Assembly: GCF_905220565.1 (NCBI RefSeq)
Contig: NC_059422.1
Coordinates: 4,434,001-4,498,000, forward strand
Source: Melitaea cinxia
Taxonomy: Eukaryota > Arthropoda > Insecta > Lepidoptera > Nymphalidae
Direction: 5' to 3'
Length of the DNA: 64,000 nt
Below the pieces are notes generated by a model, which made no database searches, was not told the DNA's origin, and saw nothing but the letters and a program-made list of their open reading frames with translations. Positions 12,501-22,307 of the stretch are shown here, piece by piece. Position 1 is the first letter of the stretch. Each line of letters opens with the position of its first letter. Both the position numbers and the translations under genes were made by a program.

Positions 12501-15500
12501 TTTTATTTTTTATTATTTTTAATAATTTCCTTTAACTATAATTTTTTTCTCAATTCAATTGACCGCCTGCCTTCGCTGGTCGATAACTATCAATCGATCA
12601 GTTATCCCCGCTAGATGTTTACCGCTGTCACCTCTCATCCAGCAAACATCACAGAGTAGGGATGAGAATGAAGCCGGTCTCCTGTCTTACTCACCATACC
12701 ATTTTCGCCTATATTTTTTTTTTGGTTTTATTTATGTATTGATTGTAGCAGTGACTGTTATACGTATTATTTTAATTTTTCTGTGCACTAAATAAAGCAT
12801 ACTTTCACTGTCTACAACGCTTTCGATTATAAGTAAATCCCCGCACACTTATAGTAGATAGTTTATTGGCAAAACAACGTTTGCCGGGTCAGCTAGTAAT
12901 GTATTAAATACACTCACTTAACTCCCAATCTTTCTTTCTTTTTCTTTTTAGTCTTATCAATGTCCTCTTCTTGGGGTTTTTCTTGAACCCTCGGTACAAT
13001 ATCGGTAAAAGGATTAATTAACACTTGTGTACTGATAATTTTGTGGGGGTGTTCTGGTCTATCATCATGGCCTATGAGACCTTCGGCTAGCTTCAGAACA
13101 TTGTATATTGTGTCACCTGCAAAATATAAAGGCTATAAGTAAAACCGCAGGGCACGTACAAGTGAACTATATTTTGCAAAAATATACTTTATCAAAACAT
13201 TATGAAGAAGACAACTGTGTATTATTTATTATTTTACAGATATAAAAAACTACATGCATAAGGTTTTTACACAAAATTAAATTTCAGACGGTGTTTTTTT
13301 TTTTTTTTGATCAGCTCCTGAGTTTTAATCAGATTGGTTGTTTGTTTAGAACTAAGATTTATTTGATTCGGCTAAAAATAACTTATAAAAACATAATAGT
13401 TGTTGTTGTTGTTCGCGGGCTCTTTTCCGCAACTCGACGTCTTGTGCCTTTTTTGCGACTGGCTGGGGGGCACTATTCGTGCCAGCCTAGCTCTTTGAGG
13501 AAGCCTAGCAGACCCTTCACAAACATAATAGTTATCCCTTGTGCATACTAAAATAATTTAAAATATTCACAAATATTAAGAAATGTGACTTACCAGTGAC
13601 TTTCCCAAATATCGTATGTTTATTTTGTAACTCCGGAGTAGCAGCTAAAGTGAAAAAGAATTGTGAACCATTATCGTCTTTCCCAGCGTTGGCCATAGCG
13701 ACCAGGCCTCGTCGGTTAAACCTGAGGCGTGAGTGAAATTCATCCTGTAAAAAACAATAGGAATTTATTTACGTTTGCATTTTATTTTTATGTATCGCAA
13801 AAAATATGATTAAAAAAATATTATTAAAAGAAATTAAGAGAACAATTTCTTTTTTAATCCTCAATACTTTGTCTGTTGGAGAACCCTGTTATTCTGAGAT
13901 ACAGTTTTATCTTACTAGTACAGATAACAGGTGCACTTTAAATTGTAAATACATTTATTGATATCACCTTAATTGTAAAAGTGTGAATTGTACCTTTAAT
14001 TGTTACGAATAAAACACTTTTTTTTTGTTATTTTTATATCATAATGCTTTCTTTTTAGTAACTGTACGATGCACACATCGCCTTAATTTTTGTCTTTAAT
14101 TGTTCCTTTTTGGGTGTGCTGGATGAAACCATTTTTAGAGATACGCACTACAATTATACTTGGATTTCACGGAATGTCGTGATCAATATGTATATAGGAG
14201 AAATCAGAAATTAAAGCAAGTTCTTTTAAACTACAATACTTGCAGTGGGGTATTTGGGTACCACAATATCCACCAAATCTGGACCAGCCTTACTGCTGAA
14301 GTACCTTAATATTATAGAATATCACAGCTAGATAATACTGTACTCGAGTAGGTGTTATGTTCCTGTGGCGATTAAGGTAGCCAGAGCTCCAGGGTTGGTA
14401 AAGCGCTTGCGATGCTTCTAGTGTAACATATGTATATAGGCAACGGTAACCGTTAACTAATCAGAAGGGCCGTAAGCATATATCACACAATTGTAGTATG
14501 AAAAATAATCAACACAGACATAGAATACTATTGTCAAGTATCAACTTTTAATTTAATTATAATAATATAAATGTACTTAATGTGTTATTATTATTGAATT
14601 TTTGTCTATTGTTTTTACAAAATTTTATGATATTTTAAGTTTGATTATTTAATTAATCAGACTTAAAATTATTATTAATTATTATTATTTTAATTGATTT
14701 TATTGAATTATTTAAATTAATTGTTAAATTTAATGTTATTAATATACAAAAATCTGTAGATAGATGTGATCAACTTAACTTACGCATTGGGTTCACTGTA
14801 ATGTTAGTTTGTTAATAAATAAATGAAATATTTGAAGTACAGAACATTAGTTAAGCATAGCACTTTTTAATTTATAACACATACCTTAAAAGTCTCTCCA
14901 TACACTGATTCTCCACCAGTACCATCACCATTTGGATCACCACCTTGGACGATAAATCCTGGCACTACTCTGTGAAATATTGTTCCTGAAAATATTTAAA
15001 AATTCAAATTATACAATCTGAATCAAGAAACACACAAGATTACAATAACAAATAAACGCTTTACAATCAAGACACCCACAAATAACTCAGTAAAAATTTT
15101 CACATTCAATTGCCTCTTTAAATTTATTAATGGCTAAATAGCCATAAGTCCGCCCATTGTACTTCACAGTCTGTAAATGTTTTTTAAATGTGTTTATTAT
15201 TTAAAATGTAGTTGTGTGTACGATAAAGTATAAAGAAATAAATAAATATGGAGCCCAGGTCCGGAAACACACAACAAAATCGCAAACATAGACCACTACA
15301 AAGATTTATAAATATTTGCCATATGTGAGGATTGATTTTGTTAACTAGAACTTAAGTAAGTTGTACTGCTACACCAATAACTACACCAACAAATCTTCTA
15401 TGATCTATCTGACTAGATAATAATATAAAGATCAAAAAATTATAATATGGAACAAAAATACAAAATATTATTACCATTATAATATCCTTCCATACAAAGT

Positions 15501-15837
15501 TGTATGAAATTTCTTGAAGCTTTCGGAGTTTCCTTCGTCCATAACTCAATGTCTATATCACCGGCTGACGTCTTTAAAAGAACCTGCAATTATTCATATA
15601 TTGGAAGTCATTAATACGAATAAATTAATTATTGATGAAATAATTAATAAAAAAAAAACACTGTAAAATATTTTAAAAATAACAATAGACAAGAAAAACA
15701 TTCAGAAAGAAGAAATAAAATTCTACATAACGTTCTACATACAATTGTTAATAATATAAAAACATATTTATCAACACAAACTTTGATGTACATACCTTGC
15801 CTAATGCAGGCGGTTCTTGAATATAAACGTTACTCAT
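584..15837 (-). CDS. CWC27: Spliceosome-associated cyclophilin CWC27 (3' end off window)
   Basis: Nine coding exons, minus strand: 15837-15796, 15583-15475, 14985-14885, 13744-13594, 13116-12918, 12001-11871, 9758-9512, 8785-8591, 703-584. All junctions are GT/AG and keep phase, giving 431 codons plus TG of a Trp codon. The protein begins MSNVYIQEPPALGKVLLKT, typical of CWC27. A cyclophilin domain spans about residues 10-175 (FHRVVPGFIVQGGDP, GSQFFFTL, NKHTIFGKVTGDT). A charged, coiled-coil-rich tail follows, with the family motif NFGLLSFGEEAEE after the domain and a conserved REDFTLQLLAKFKTKL segment in exon 9. The Trp of active cyclophilins (WLDGKH in CypA) is Glu here (PELQNKH), as known for CWC27, so isomerase activity is unlikely. 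Family role: nuclear component of activated spliceosomes. Human CWC27 has about 472 residues, so roughly 40-50 C-terminal residues should lie left of position 1. Intron 6 holds the assembly gap; intron 8 holds PIG-C. Confidence 0.93.
760..1050 (+). repeat. Family A SINE-like repeat, head truncated
   Basis: Begins at the GTCGTAAGAGGCGAC hairpin and runs to the GGCCTATGTCCAGCAGTGG tail, followed by an (ATAA)n-like tail. Confidence 0.7.
1051..1262 (-). repeat. tRNA-headed SINE, family D
   Basis: On the minus strand a B-box-like GGTTCGATTCCC-type sequence and GTTGGCACAGTT A-box region near 1200-1260 precede a body with 'ggtcgtctgttcct'. A second copy is at 45455-45682. Confidence 0.6.
1618..2067 (+). 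mobile_element. Short non-autonomous Helitron with a nested family B repeat
   Basis: Starts near 'tccctactaatattataaa' and ends GGGTAAAATCTAG before T. A family B repeat (1735-2015) splits it. Confidence 0.55.
1735..2015 (+). repeat. Dispersed repeat family B
   Basis: Carries the landmark stretches 'gggcacagcaggaatttcct' and 'gctacggtaatcgcttacca', seen many times in this window. Confidence 0.7.
2353..3988 (+). mobile_element. Tc1-like DNA transposon, 1.6 kb, decayed
   Basis: Imperfect terminal inverted repeats of about 90 bases start CACTCGCGTGCAACTG on both ends, with TA duplications at 2351-2352 and 3989-3990. It carries one broken transposase gene. It sits inside a smaller hAT-like MITE. 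Confidence 0.9.
2670..3719 (+). pseudogene. Tc1-family DD34E transposase pseudogene
   Basis: One continuous reading frame with four nonsense codons (TGA 2796, TAA 3075, TAA 3111, TAG 3201) and no frameshift. The N-terminal helix-turn-helix is recognisable (LQAGHNQRQVARKLNMSQSAV). Catalytic residues: Asp in ILFTDDSRM, Asp in MHDNARCHTA, Glu in NYIEHLWDELKRR, with exactly 34 residues between the last two. The open 153-codon tail begins at 3258 (MWAGISYEGK). The enzyme would cut and paste DNA at TA sites; this copy cannot make a full protein. Confidence 0.9.
4225..4520 (-). mobile_element. Non-autonomous Helitron
   Basis: Inverted 3' end CTAG at 4225-4228, next to CCGACCCGTGCCCAC. The far end lies at about 4513. 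Same family as 49975-50243. Confidence 0.55.
4555..5070 (+). mobile_element. 3' fragment of a Jockey-type non-LTR retrotransposon
   Basis: The 144-codon ORF at 4566-5000 matches the C-terminal end of insect Jockey-like reverse transcriptases: LLESIERRIRRLIGD, RRRVAGLSVFYRIHFAEC, and FASTFLIRTAKEWNSVTTSVFP reduced here to key parts FLIRTAKEWN and FKSRVNRLLLG. A short 3' UTR and an A-run near 5061 follow. The rest of the element is missing (5' truncation). Confidence 0.8.
5556..5800 (-). repeat. Dispersed repeat family B
   Basis: Inverted copy from 'gatggtaagcggttaccgta' to 'gtgccctacctcagtt'. Confidence 0.65.
5947..6817 (-). CDS. PIGC: GPI-GlcNAc transferase subunit C (PIG-C/GPI2); N-terminus unresolved
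   Basis: The reading frame ends at TAA 5949-5947. The first in-frame ATG is at 6705 (252 residues), but the family's conserved N-terminal segment lies upstream in the same frame: KVWSKNLYENRDYPDNYTD, then KFLEDMRKNL. The real protein therefore starts further up. The frame stays open to a TAA near 6868 with no ATG, and a good acceptor (CCTTTTCAG) ends at 6818, so an upstream short exon is likely. Strong family match: STDTIYAWAVIMMVVHLMFF, then SINAAIFASVCLVSRL, and a C-terminal ENIHGPWDEA-like stretch (DNIYGPWDEA). About eight hydrophobic membrane segments. PIG-C is an ER membrane subunit of the complex that moves GlcNAc from UDP-GlcNAc to phosphatidylinositol, the first step of GPI-anchor synthesis. 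The gene lies wholly inside CWC27 intron 8, on the same strand. Confidence 0.9.
7084..7266 (+). CDS. Hypothetical small ORF divergent from PIG-C
   Basis: A 60-codon ORF beginning MMYNIKSIRECSN (the frame is open to an ATG at 7057). It lies about 270 bases from the likely PIG-C 5' end on the opposite strand, so the two could share a promoter region. Residue composition looks like an ordinary soluble protein, without the low complexity of the surrounding AT-rich repeats. An AATAAA-type signal (taataaaacc) follows near 7331. No domain was recognised. It could be a chance ORF or an exon of a longer gene. Confidence 0.25.
   Translation: MYNIKSIRECSNIEELWLYYNNAKYTIPMFLMNNVLTQAFYSARPKRDALVKRKNVGDEK
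8147..8324 (-). mobile_element. Non-autonomous Helitron, family H
   Basis: On the minus strand it runs from TC at 8324 ('tctatactaatattataaag') to CTAG at 8147-8150. Confidence 0.55.
8926..9466 (-). mobile_element. Family H Helitron-like repeat split by a SINE
   Basis: The left part ('cttcgcggtttcgcccatg') and right part ('gctttataatgttagtatag') match the copy at 8147-8324. A family C SINE lies between them. Confidence 0.5.
8971..9308 (-). repeat. tRNA-derived SINE, family C
   Basis: Minus strand: tRNA-like head with A-box GTTGGCGCAGCGG and B-box GGTTCGATCCC, body, then the tail with GCCCAACAGTGGGA at 8971-9010. The best of several copies. Confidence 0.8.
9801..10000. other. Assembly gap (200 N)
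   Basis: Run of exactly 200 N within CWC27 intron 6; probably a placeholder length. Confidence 0.99.
10001..10551. other. AT-rich intron sequence, nothing recognised
   Basis: CWC27 intron 6 between the gap and the LTR. No repeat, coding segment or structural RNA recognised. Confidence 0.5.
10552..10996 (+). mobile_element. Long terminal repeat of an LTR retrotransposon (5' LTR or solo)
   Basis: 445 bases starting TGTTACG and ending CGTAACA. It has its own TATA box (TATAAATA 10749-10756), a TCAGTT initiator at about 10783 and an AATAAA at 10932-10937, the U3-R-U5 order. A primer-binding-site-like TGGTGTTAGAAGTGGGAT follows at 10999. No second LTR is seen. It lies antisense in CWC27 intron 6. 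Confidence 0.8.
10748..10790 (+). promoter_or_regulatory. Core promoter inside the LTR
   Basis: TATAAATA about 34 bases before a TCAGTT arthropod initiator. Confidence 0.55.
10999..11655 (+). pseudogene. Truncated LTR-element internal region (gag-like stub) with tandem repeats
   Basis: Downstream of the LTR and primer-binding site, one frame from 11156 encodes Pro/Ala/Thr repeats (units like RAQAPPT) and then a coiled-coil-like stretch (LIKLMEQTSFKLQESQEQQ). The coding DNA is a 31-32-base minisatellite at 11375-11520, followed by (GGAC)n and (AGAC)n. No protease, reverse transcriptase or integrase is present. The family cannot be assigned. Confidence 0.5.
11528..11712. repeat. (GGAC)n/(AGAC)n and (CCCTAGTCCCT)n tandem repeats
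   Basis: Simple GGAC units from about 11552 to 11620, AGAC units to about 11645, then repeated 'ccctagtccct' to 11712. Confidence 0.9.
11713..11782 (-). repeat. Family A head fragment
   Basis: Minus-strand copy of the leader: TGGCTAT and ATAGCCA can pair, followed by CCCCCTCTCTTCCCGTGGGT. Confidence 0.65.
12170..12896 (+). mobile_element. Longer Helitron in CWC27 intron 5
   Basis: Shares 'gtctgagaatcgaacaacat' with the element at 16112-16321 and ends GGGTCAGCTAG before T. The 5' end is not clear. Confidence 0.55.
14270..14485 (+). repeat. Decayed family B copy in CWC27 intron 3
   Basis: Shares 'ccagagctcc' and 'aagcgcttgcgatgcttct' with family B; several differences. Confidence 0.5.
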
Positions 15838-16111
15838 TTCCTAAACAGTTATTTATATGTCTGTATTTATTATTTTAAGCAATATATCATTTTTTATTTA
15901 CTACATTTACCGAATATAAGCAACAAAATTGTTATTTGTTGTACTCAAGTTGTAATACTATTTTTAGCGTATTTCTTAATAAAAAATTGTCAAAGTCACT
16001 GTCAAAGGTAAAATGTAAATGTCAAATCAAATTCAAACGGCTAGTCCGAATAATTATACCGATAAATACCAATATTTTGTATAAGCTTCTTGATACCAAT
16101 CAATCAATCTA

Positions 16112-16321
16112 TCTAATATATAAAATTCTCGTGTCACGGTGTTTGTAGTTAAACTTCTCCGAAACGGCTTGACCGATTCTCATGAAATTTTGTGTGCTTA
16201 TTGGGTAGGTCTGAGAATCGAACAACATCTATTTCTCATACCCATAAGTTATAAGGGAGGGGGTAAGGATTAAGGGGGCTTATAACATATATGGCAAAAC
16301 AACATTTGCGGGGACGGCTAG
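16112..16321 (+). mobile_element. Short non-autonomous Helitron
   Basis: Begins TCTAATATATAAAATTC and ends GGGACGGCTAG before T. It holds 'gtctgagaatcgaacaacat'. Confidence 0.65.
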
Positions 16322-17381
16322 TAATATATAAATATCAAATACAACACAATACGCTCGGATACTTATTTAATAAACAAGGCATTTTAATCATTTTACTTAT
16401 TATCAAAATATCAAATCACTTTTATTATGTAGATTTAAAAATACAATAAGAAAAAAAATCTTTTCCAATTTTTAGTCATATTCGTTATGATAGTAACAAA
16501 CTTCGACATAATTGTGTTGATTAATTACATGCGCGAATATGTGTGCGGCTGCTAGCATGGCAAGCGCGCCACATCGTGTCCAATCCTGCAGAAGTGCAGA
16601 CTATCATAACGTGTCGACATGCGACGACGATAACACCCAAGTTGAGCAGCGGTTGATATTTCTTTTTTGCTTATTAAATGTAAACATTTGCTGTAAATCT
16701 ATATTTCTTCGCGTCCGCTATATTATAACAAGCTATATATGAATAACGCCGACGTGCCCAGATGAAAATTCCAGATTAAAAACGATATTAATTTGTATAC
16801 AAAGTTATTGTAAACTACTTAAATTGTAATCCAGATAGGTCCAGATAGCCCAAATAAAAACATATAAAAATTGTATGGAAATTTGGGAATCCATGTTTCA
16901 ACCACACAATAGTTTACAATAACTTCCCATAAAAATCATCGTTTTTTATTTGGAATTTTCACCAGGTGATCGTATATCCATGCGCCTAACTCTGTTTTTG
17001 TTAATGTGTTTCTGTACAAACAGAAACACATAAGAAGTAGAAACACACACAAGCGAAGACCTCCGATACGAAAACTGATGATATGAAATTTTGAGCAGTT
17101 GCATTAGCCATACTTAACCTTTTTTTATAAAGGCCACAAACACGTTTCAGTCAGGGTGTCGCGGACCGCAAGCAAAAAGTATTTAGAGCTAGCTGCCCGG
17201 ACATACTTCGTTCTGTCAAAAGTTAATAATAGATAATAATTACATTTATTTTTTAATTTTTGTTTTTTTTTGTATTAAAACCTTCCGTGGGCCATAAAGA
17301 ACATACAAAAAATAAATTAGCCTAATTAGTTGAGCCATTCTCGAGTTATGTGCTTAGCAACATTCATTTTTATTTAACGTA

Positions 17382-18438
17382 GTGGCACCAGTCGTCGACA
17401 CTTTAAGGAGATAGTGGACTTCTTTATAAAATTAAAGGTCATTTAGTCATCTTTAAACCAAAAGTAACGATTGAGTATGGTAAGGTATATTCTTGATATA
17501 AGAATAGGATGTAATATTTTTATTAACTATATCCGGATTAGAAAAAAATCCTAAAAATGGAAAAAGTGTATAAATCTCCAATCATCGACACCGAATCTCC
17601 AGTAATCGACACCCCAGTAATCGACAGTTACCAATTACCGACTCCCAGTTATCGACTATTACCTATAATGTGTATCTGTCAAATCGCGGCCTCCTTAGTG
17701 GGTCGTTAAAATAAAATTAACAGTTTAATAAGTATTCATTTATTGTCCATAGTATAATGTCCATATTTTTAACCGACTTCAAAAAAAGGAGGAGGTTACT
17801 CAATTCGACCGTATATATATAATTTTTTCTCGGAACCATCTGTAAGAACCAATCATCGACACATTATTTCCCAATAATCGACACTTGTCGATTACTGGTC
17901 TCTCGACTTTGTTTAGTTTACTTCAAATATCTACCAAATACGCAAAGTAAGAAGAACTATATTCGCTTGTCAAATGAAAAATGTTTTCAAAAAATTATTA
18001 TCGACCCGTGTCGATTATTGGTAAAAGTCAGTTTATGAAAACCAGTGATCGACACCAACATTATACTAATATCAAAATAACCTTAAACTTTCGTTAGAAC
18101 AAAAATCGATCGTATAGTTCTTATAATAACCCGTGAAAAACATAAAATCCAAATATGTTAGACTACATTAGTATAATTAATAAAAAAATGTACTCACTTC
18201 CTTAAGGATTTCACTAAGAAATGTTGTGATTTTCACCGGTACTCCAGGCGCAATCAGTTGTCACACCGTCATTTTTAAAAAAAAAGACGGATATCGCTCA
18301 AAAGTCACTGGGAGCCAATCAAAAGTGTGCTATTTATGGTACAGTTTTGCTATAGTAAGAAATCGTTTTCCTACTCTTATTTTATTGAATCAAAATATAA
18401 AGTGTCGGTTATTGGGCCTTGTCGGTCATTGGTGCCAC
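17382..18438. mobile_element. Non-autonomous TA-flanked DNA transposon with a CCARTNATCGACAC word array
   Basis: Ends GTGGCACCAGTCGTCGACA (left) and inverted GTGGCACCAATGACCGACA (right), with TA at 17380-17381 and 18439-18440. About a dozen copies of CCARTNATCGACAC lie inside, mostly forward in the left half and inverted in the right half. No transposase. A family F fragment (17768-17840) is inserted. Confidence 0.65.
17768..17840 (+). repeat. Family F fragment
   Basis: Contains 'aaccgacttcaaaaaaagga' then 'ctcaattcgaccgtat'. Other copies: 26055-26470, 57620-58030 and an inverted one ending near 29840. Confidence 0.6.
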
Positions 18439-18451
18439 TACGGTATATAGA

Positions 18452-18650
18452 CTAGCTGTACCCTGCGCGACTTGCTATGCATTTTTTTTATTTTTTTTAT
18501 TTTTGGTCGTACCAACTCAGAAACTTTTATGGGCTTATGCACAATACTTTGCTGAAGATCATGATATGATCAAATGCATAGTTTACGGTTCTATAAGGGA
18601 CATACAGACAAACATTCATTTATATGTATATACATATATATTATATATTA
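18452..18650 (-). mobile_element. Helitron-like fragment
   Basis: Inverted CTAG at 18452-18455 beside 'ctgtaccctgcgcgacttgc'. The far end is uncertain. Confidence 0.4.
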
Positions 18651-18655
18651 CTTAG

Positions 18656-18960
18656 GTTTTAATTAATACGTAATTCCAAGTTAACAATGTATGTGATCGC
18701 TGAGGGCGGTCACATCCAAAGATGAGTATGGAGCGGCGAACGATCCGCTGAGATGAGAATGAGAGGTGTAAAGGGCTGATAAAGAGTGATGGACAAATGG
18801 ACTGGAAGAGTGATGGAATGGGCAATGGACTTGATATGCAGATGAGCGGATGATGAGAGCGTAAACTACTTGTACTTGATCGAGCTGGGCGGATGATATG
18901 CTTCCGGGCTGATATGCCTCTCGCACGTATACGAAGCAACGAAGGGCTTGGAACACAAAA
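18656..18960. other. Purine-rich tract of unknown nature
   Basis: Unusually GA-rich on the plus strand (GATGAG, GTGATGGA motifs), unlike the AT-rich flanks. No coding frame with recognisable motifs. Possibly a decayed retroelement 3' part. Confidence 0.3.
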
Positions 18961-19049
18961 TCTTCACTTCCGCTGAATTTTTATCTTTATTATCACCTGA
19001 TTAGGCACCGGCCGGCAATATACTATCGTTAAATAACACTATTTTTATG

Positions 19050-19325
19050 CAACTAGGAAGGCAAACAAGCGTACGGTTCACCTGATAGTAAGCGATTACC
19101 GTGGCTTATACATAGATGCCTGCAATACCAGGAGCATCGCAAACGCGTTACCAACCATATACCCAATTACTCCCAGGAGCTCTAATCACTTTTCACACCA
19201 ACAGGAATACAACATTGCTTGAAATCAGTATTATTTAGCTGTGATCATGTGTAAGGTCGAGGGTACTACCCCATTCGGGCTGCTGCATATTTTGAGCAGG
19301 AAATTTCCTGCTGTGACCTAAGTAC
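19050..19325 (-). repeat. Dispersed repeat family B
   Basis: Inverted copy from 'ggcaaacaagcgtacggttc' to 'aggaaatttcctgctgtgac'. Confidence 0.65.
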
Positions 19326-21656
19326 TTCTGCTTCAGGTTGGTTGAAAATATACAACAGTAGTCAAATTATCTGCAGAACTACTGTAGAAGTAATTATTAA
19401 AAATCATAAATACGTATTTAAAAAAAATCTACATTTTTCCAGGACTTTTAACCTTTTTTACATTATCTAGGAAATTCTGACATTATTCATACATACGTAT
19501 CAGATTAATATTTTTAGCAATGTTAATCTGATATGTTCGGATTATTTCTGTTTGGTGTACAATAAAGTGTATTGTTATGTTATGTTTTAAACCAAAAATC
19601 TGGGAATAGAACACATAATTTTAAAAAAAGGTGTGTGTGTAATTCACACGCGGCAGAAGTGAAACTTCTGAAAAGTCGTAGGAAGGTATAGGTCATTGCG
19701 ATTTGTTCTATCGACGATGATCAAGCTCTCGTGAAAGGTCACAAGAACAAATTAAAATTTTCGCTTAAACGTTTGAGCAGTAATGTATTCTATCTCATTC
19801 TCCCCTGCACATTTATGTGTTTCTTTCTTCTTTTTTCTTTTCTATCTTCGTTTAATCGAGTTTTAAACCACAACGATTCTAAAAAAAAGTTCACTTCAAA
19901 AGATTCTTCTAGACTGCAAAGTACATTGTGAAGAAAACCTTTATATGTATAAAGCTAGAACATATTTGTTGATTTACAATTAAATAACATAGCAAATTAA
20001 GATCAAAAAAAATCCGTAATAAAATACTTGTCCAACTGGGTAGCATTAAACTTATTACAATACACTAAAAAGCAAAGTTACCGAATTAGCTACGGCCGGC
20101 GTTGTCCCTAATGCAACATATCTATAAAAATGTCAACCATAATTGATACTTTCAAACAATATTTCATTCACACGGTCATATTACAAGTTTATAATTAAGT
20201 ATCAAGACTAGTTAAACGCAATTTATAAACTCTAATAACTCTTGTTTGATAATATCTGTTGCATTGATGTGTCATAGTGAGGTTGATTGATCATTATCGA
20301 CTTTTGTTTTTGTTTATCGATAATGATTAATCGAGGTACTTAATTATTCGGGCGTGGGTAATTATAGTTATTTGAATTTAAAAAAAAAATAATACATGGG
20401 TATAAAAAAAAATCTTATTATAATTTAAAATTATAGCGACATTTTTTTAGTAAGCTACATAATTAAATATCATTTACTGATTAACTAATAAAGCAAGAAT
20501 TTTAAGAATTTTTTTAGCGGTGACTAAAGTATGAAATTTTCGATTTCGATTATAGAAACGCAACACTACTAGAGACTAGTATCATTTGGCTGAATTCATC
20601 TGTAAGATAGAGGTACTTTCCCAGTCGGCCTGCATCAGATTTTCAGCTAGATATTTCATACCCTTGTATACCCTTGTATGCCCTTGGCTCAAGTTTTTTT
20701 TTTCTACTAATTTATTTATTCAAGGTCACCATAGTCGACTTACCTAATCAAGTACGTACCTACGTCTTGATAAATATCGTCATCTATCATTAGTTCGTGT
20801 TCCGGCAATTACAGATGGCACGAAATTTTAAATTAAAACTAAAAGGTAATACATATTTTGATTTATTTACAATTCAGGCTGTAACATCCCACTGGATATA
20901 CATCTAGTATAAAAATAGAGTAGTCCTTGGGAAAGAACAAAGGCTACCTTTAATCGCGAAAAAATACGCTTAAAGGGCTTACTAACTACTAATGAAATTC
21001 AGACAATGTCGCGGGTATGAACTAGTATATAAATAATTTTACATTATACCCACACTCGGAGAAAATAATTGTGTAAGTATTTAATAAGTTATGAAATAAA
21101 GACTGATTAAAAACTAACATTGTCACCTTTTTTTTAATTGACGTGTTCCTGACATAAACATTAACTAACAAAAAAATATATAAGTAAAAAAAAGTATTCA
21201 CTTGTCATATTTTAAATACGACTACACATTATAATATTATCATCGTGTTAGTAAACGTGCGCATACCGTTTCGAGGTCGAAACCAATTTGAATTTTTAGG
21301 GATCTCTCGTGAAATATAAATAAACCTCCAATATTGTGAATTTTAATAGAATTTCATTCGCTAGCCTAATAATTAAAATCAAAAATTAAGTTTATTCAGT
21401 TATGCTAGTCCTGTATAAAATTGTAAATTAATTTGTGATTGGAAAAAAATATGAATTGCGACATTTTCTAAAGTAATTGCTGACTTGCATTGGGAGATAA
21501 AGTTACATAATTCAAGTCCGAGTGGGTCCCCACATTGTGACTCTTTGTTTTCATAGAAACTCAGTAGCAATAGCTACTGTTACTCTGTTACTCTCACTCC
21601 TCTCTTATATGTAGAAATAGATCTTACAAACTAAATCAACCAAATCAAGTTTTAAA

Positions 21657-21905
21657 TTCATCATCATCATCATCATTTCAGCCAATCACAGTCCACTGCT
21701 GGATATAGGCCTCCAAAAGTTCAAGCCAAAAATAGCATGAACTCATGTGTGTTGCCCATAGTCACCACGCTGGGCAGGCGAGTTGATGACCGCGGGGCTG
21801 GTTTTGTCACACTGAAGACGCTGCTGCTTGTCTTCGGCCTGTGTATTTCAAAGCCAGCAGTTGCATGGTTATCCCGCCATCGGTCGGTTTTTAATTCACC
21901 GCTAT
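21657..21905 (-). repeat. Family A SINE-like repeat, with (TCA)n tail
   Basis: Inverted copy from the (ATG)n-type tail at 21657 through 'tccactgctggatataggcc' to the region before the leader near 21900. Confidence 0.65.
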
Positions 21906-22307
21906 TGATAGAATAGCCCTAAAAAATAATTATAAAGTAACACATATAAAACTAAAATATATTATTTGATATACAGAACATGTAAAATAAAAGCCTAACT
22001 CGTTCGACGTTCCGAACCATATTTTTTATTTCACAAACTGACATATTTAGGTTCAAAGCGTAAGAGGTCGATCTCGTATCTAAAAGCGCGTGGTTTTAAA
22101 ACTACTTTCAGATATTAAGCTAAAAGTATTTTAAGGTTAATTAAAATAAATTTAACTAAATATATATTTAACAACAGAACCAAAGCTCGGTATTAAAAAT
22201 AGATAACAAGCTTTTTACTACTAGTTAACTAAAATACGCAAGCGCAGGGATTGTTTTGAGGAAATGAGAGACGCATGTGGACAAAGTACATTGCAGAAAA
22301 TTAACTA

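Larger units (their letters stand above)
17189..18449 (-). mobile_element. Helitron interrupted by a TA-flanked transposon
   Basis: Inverted CTAG at 17189-17192. The body includes 'ctcgagttatgtgcttagca'. Its other end appears to resume after the inserted element (18441-18449). Confidence 0.45.

Noticed and set aside
16539..16742. 67-codon ORF with a moderately GC-rich start
   Set aside because: Ends in AT-rich sequence without a recognisable domain or splice partners; unsupported.
18652..18956. Two overlapping minus-strand ORFs of over 90 codons
   Set aside because: Biased purine-rich DNA gives Ser/His-rich translations on the opposite strand; no motif seen.
19731..19931. 66-codon ORF with hydrophobic stretch
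   Set aside because: Low complexity, and it follows a short repeat (AGAAGTGAAACTTCT) also present at 245-259. No support as a gene.
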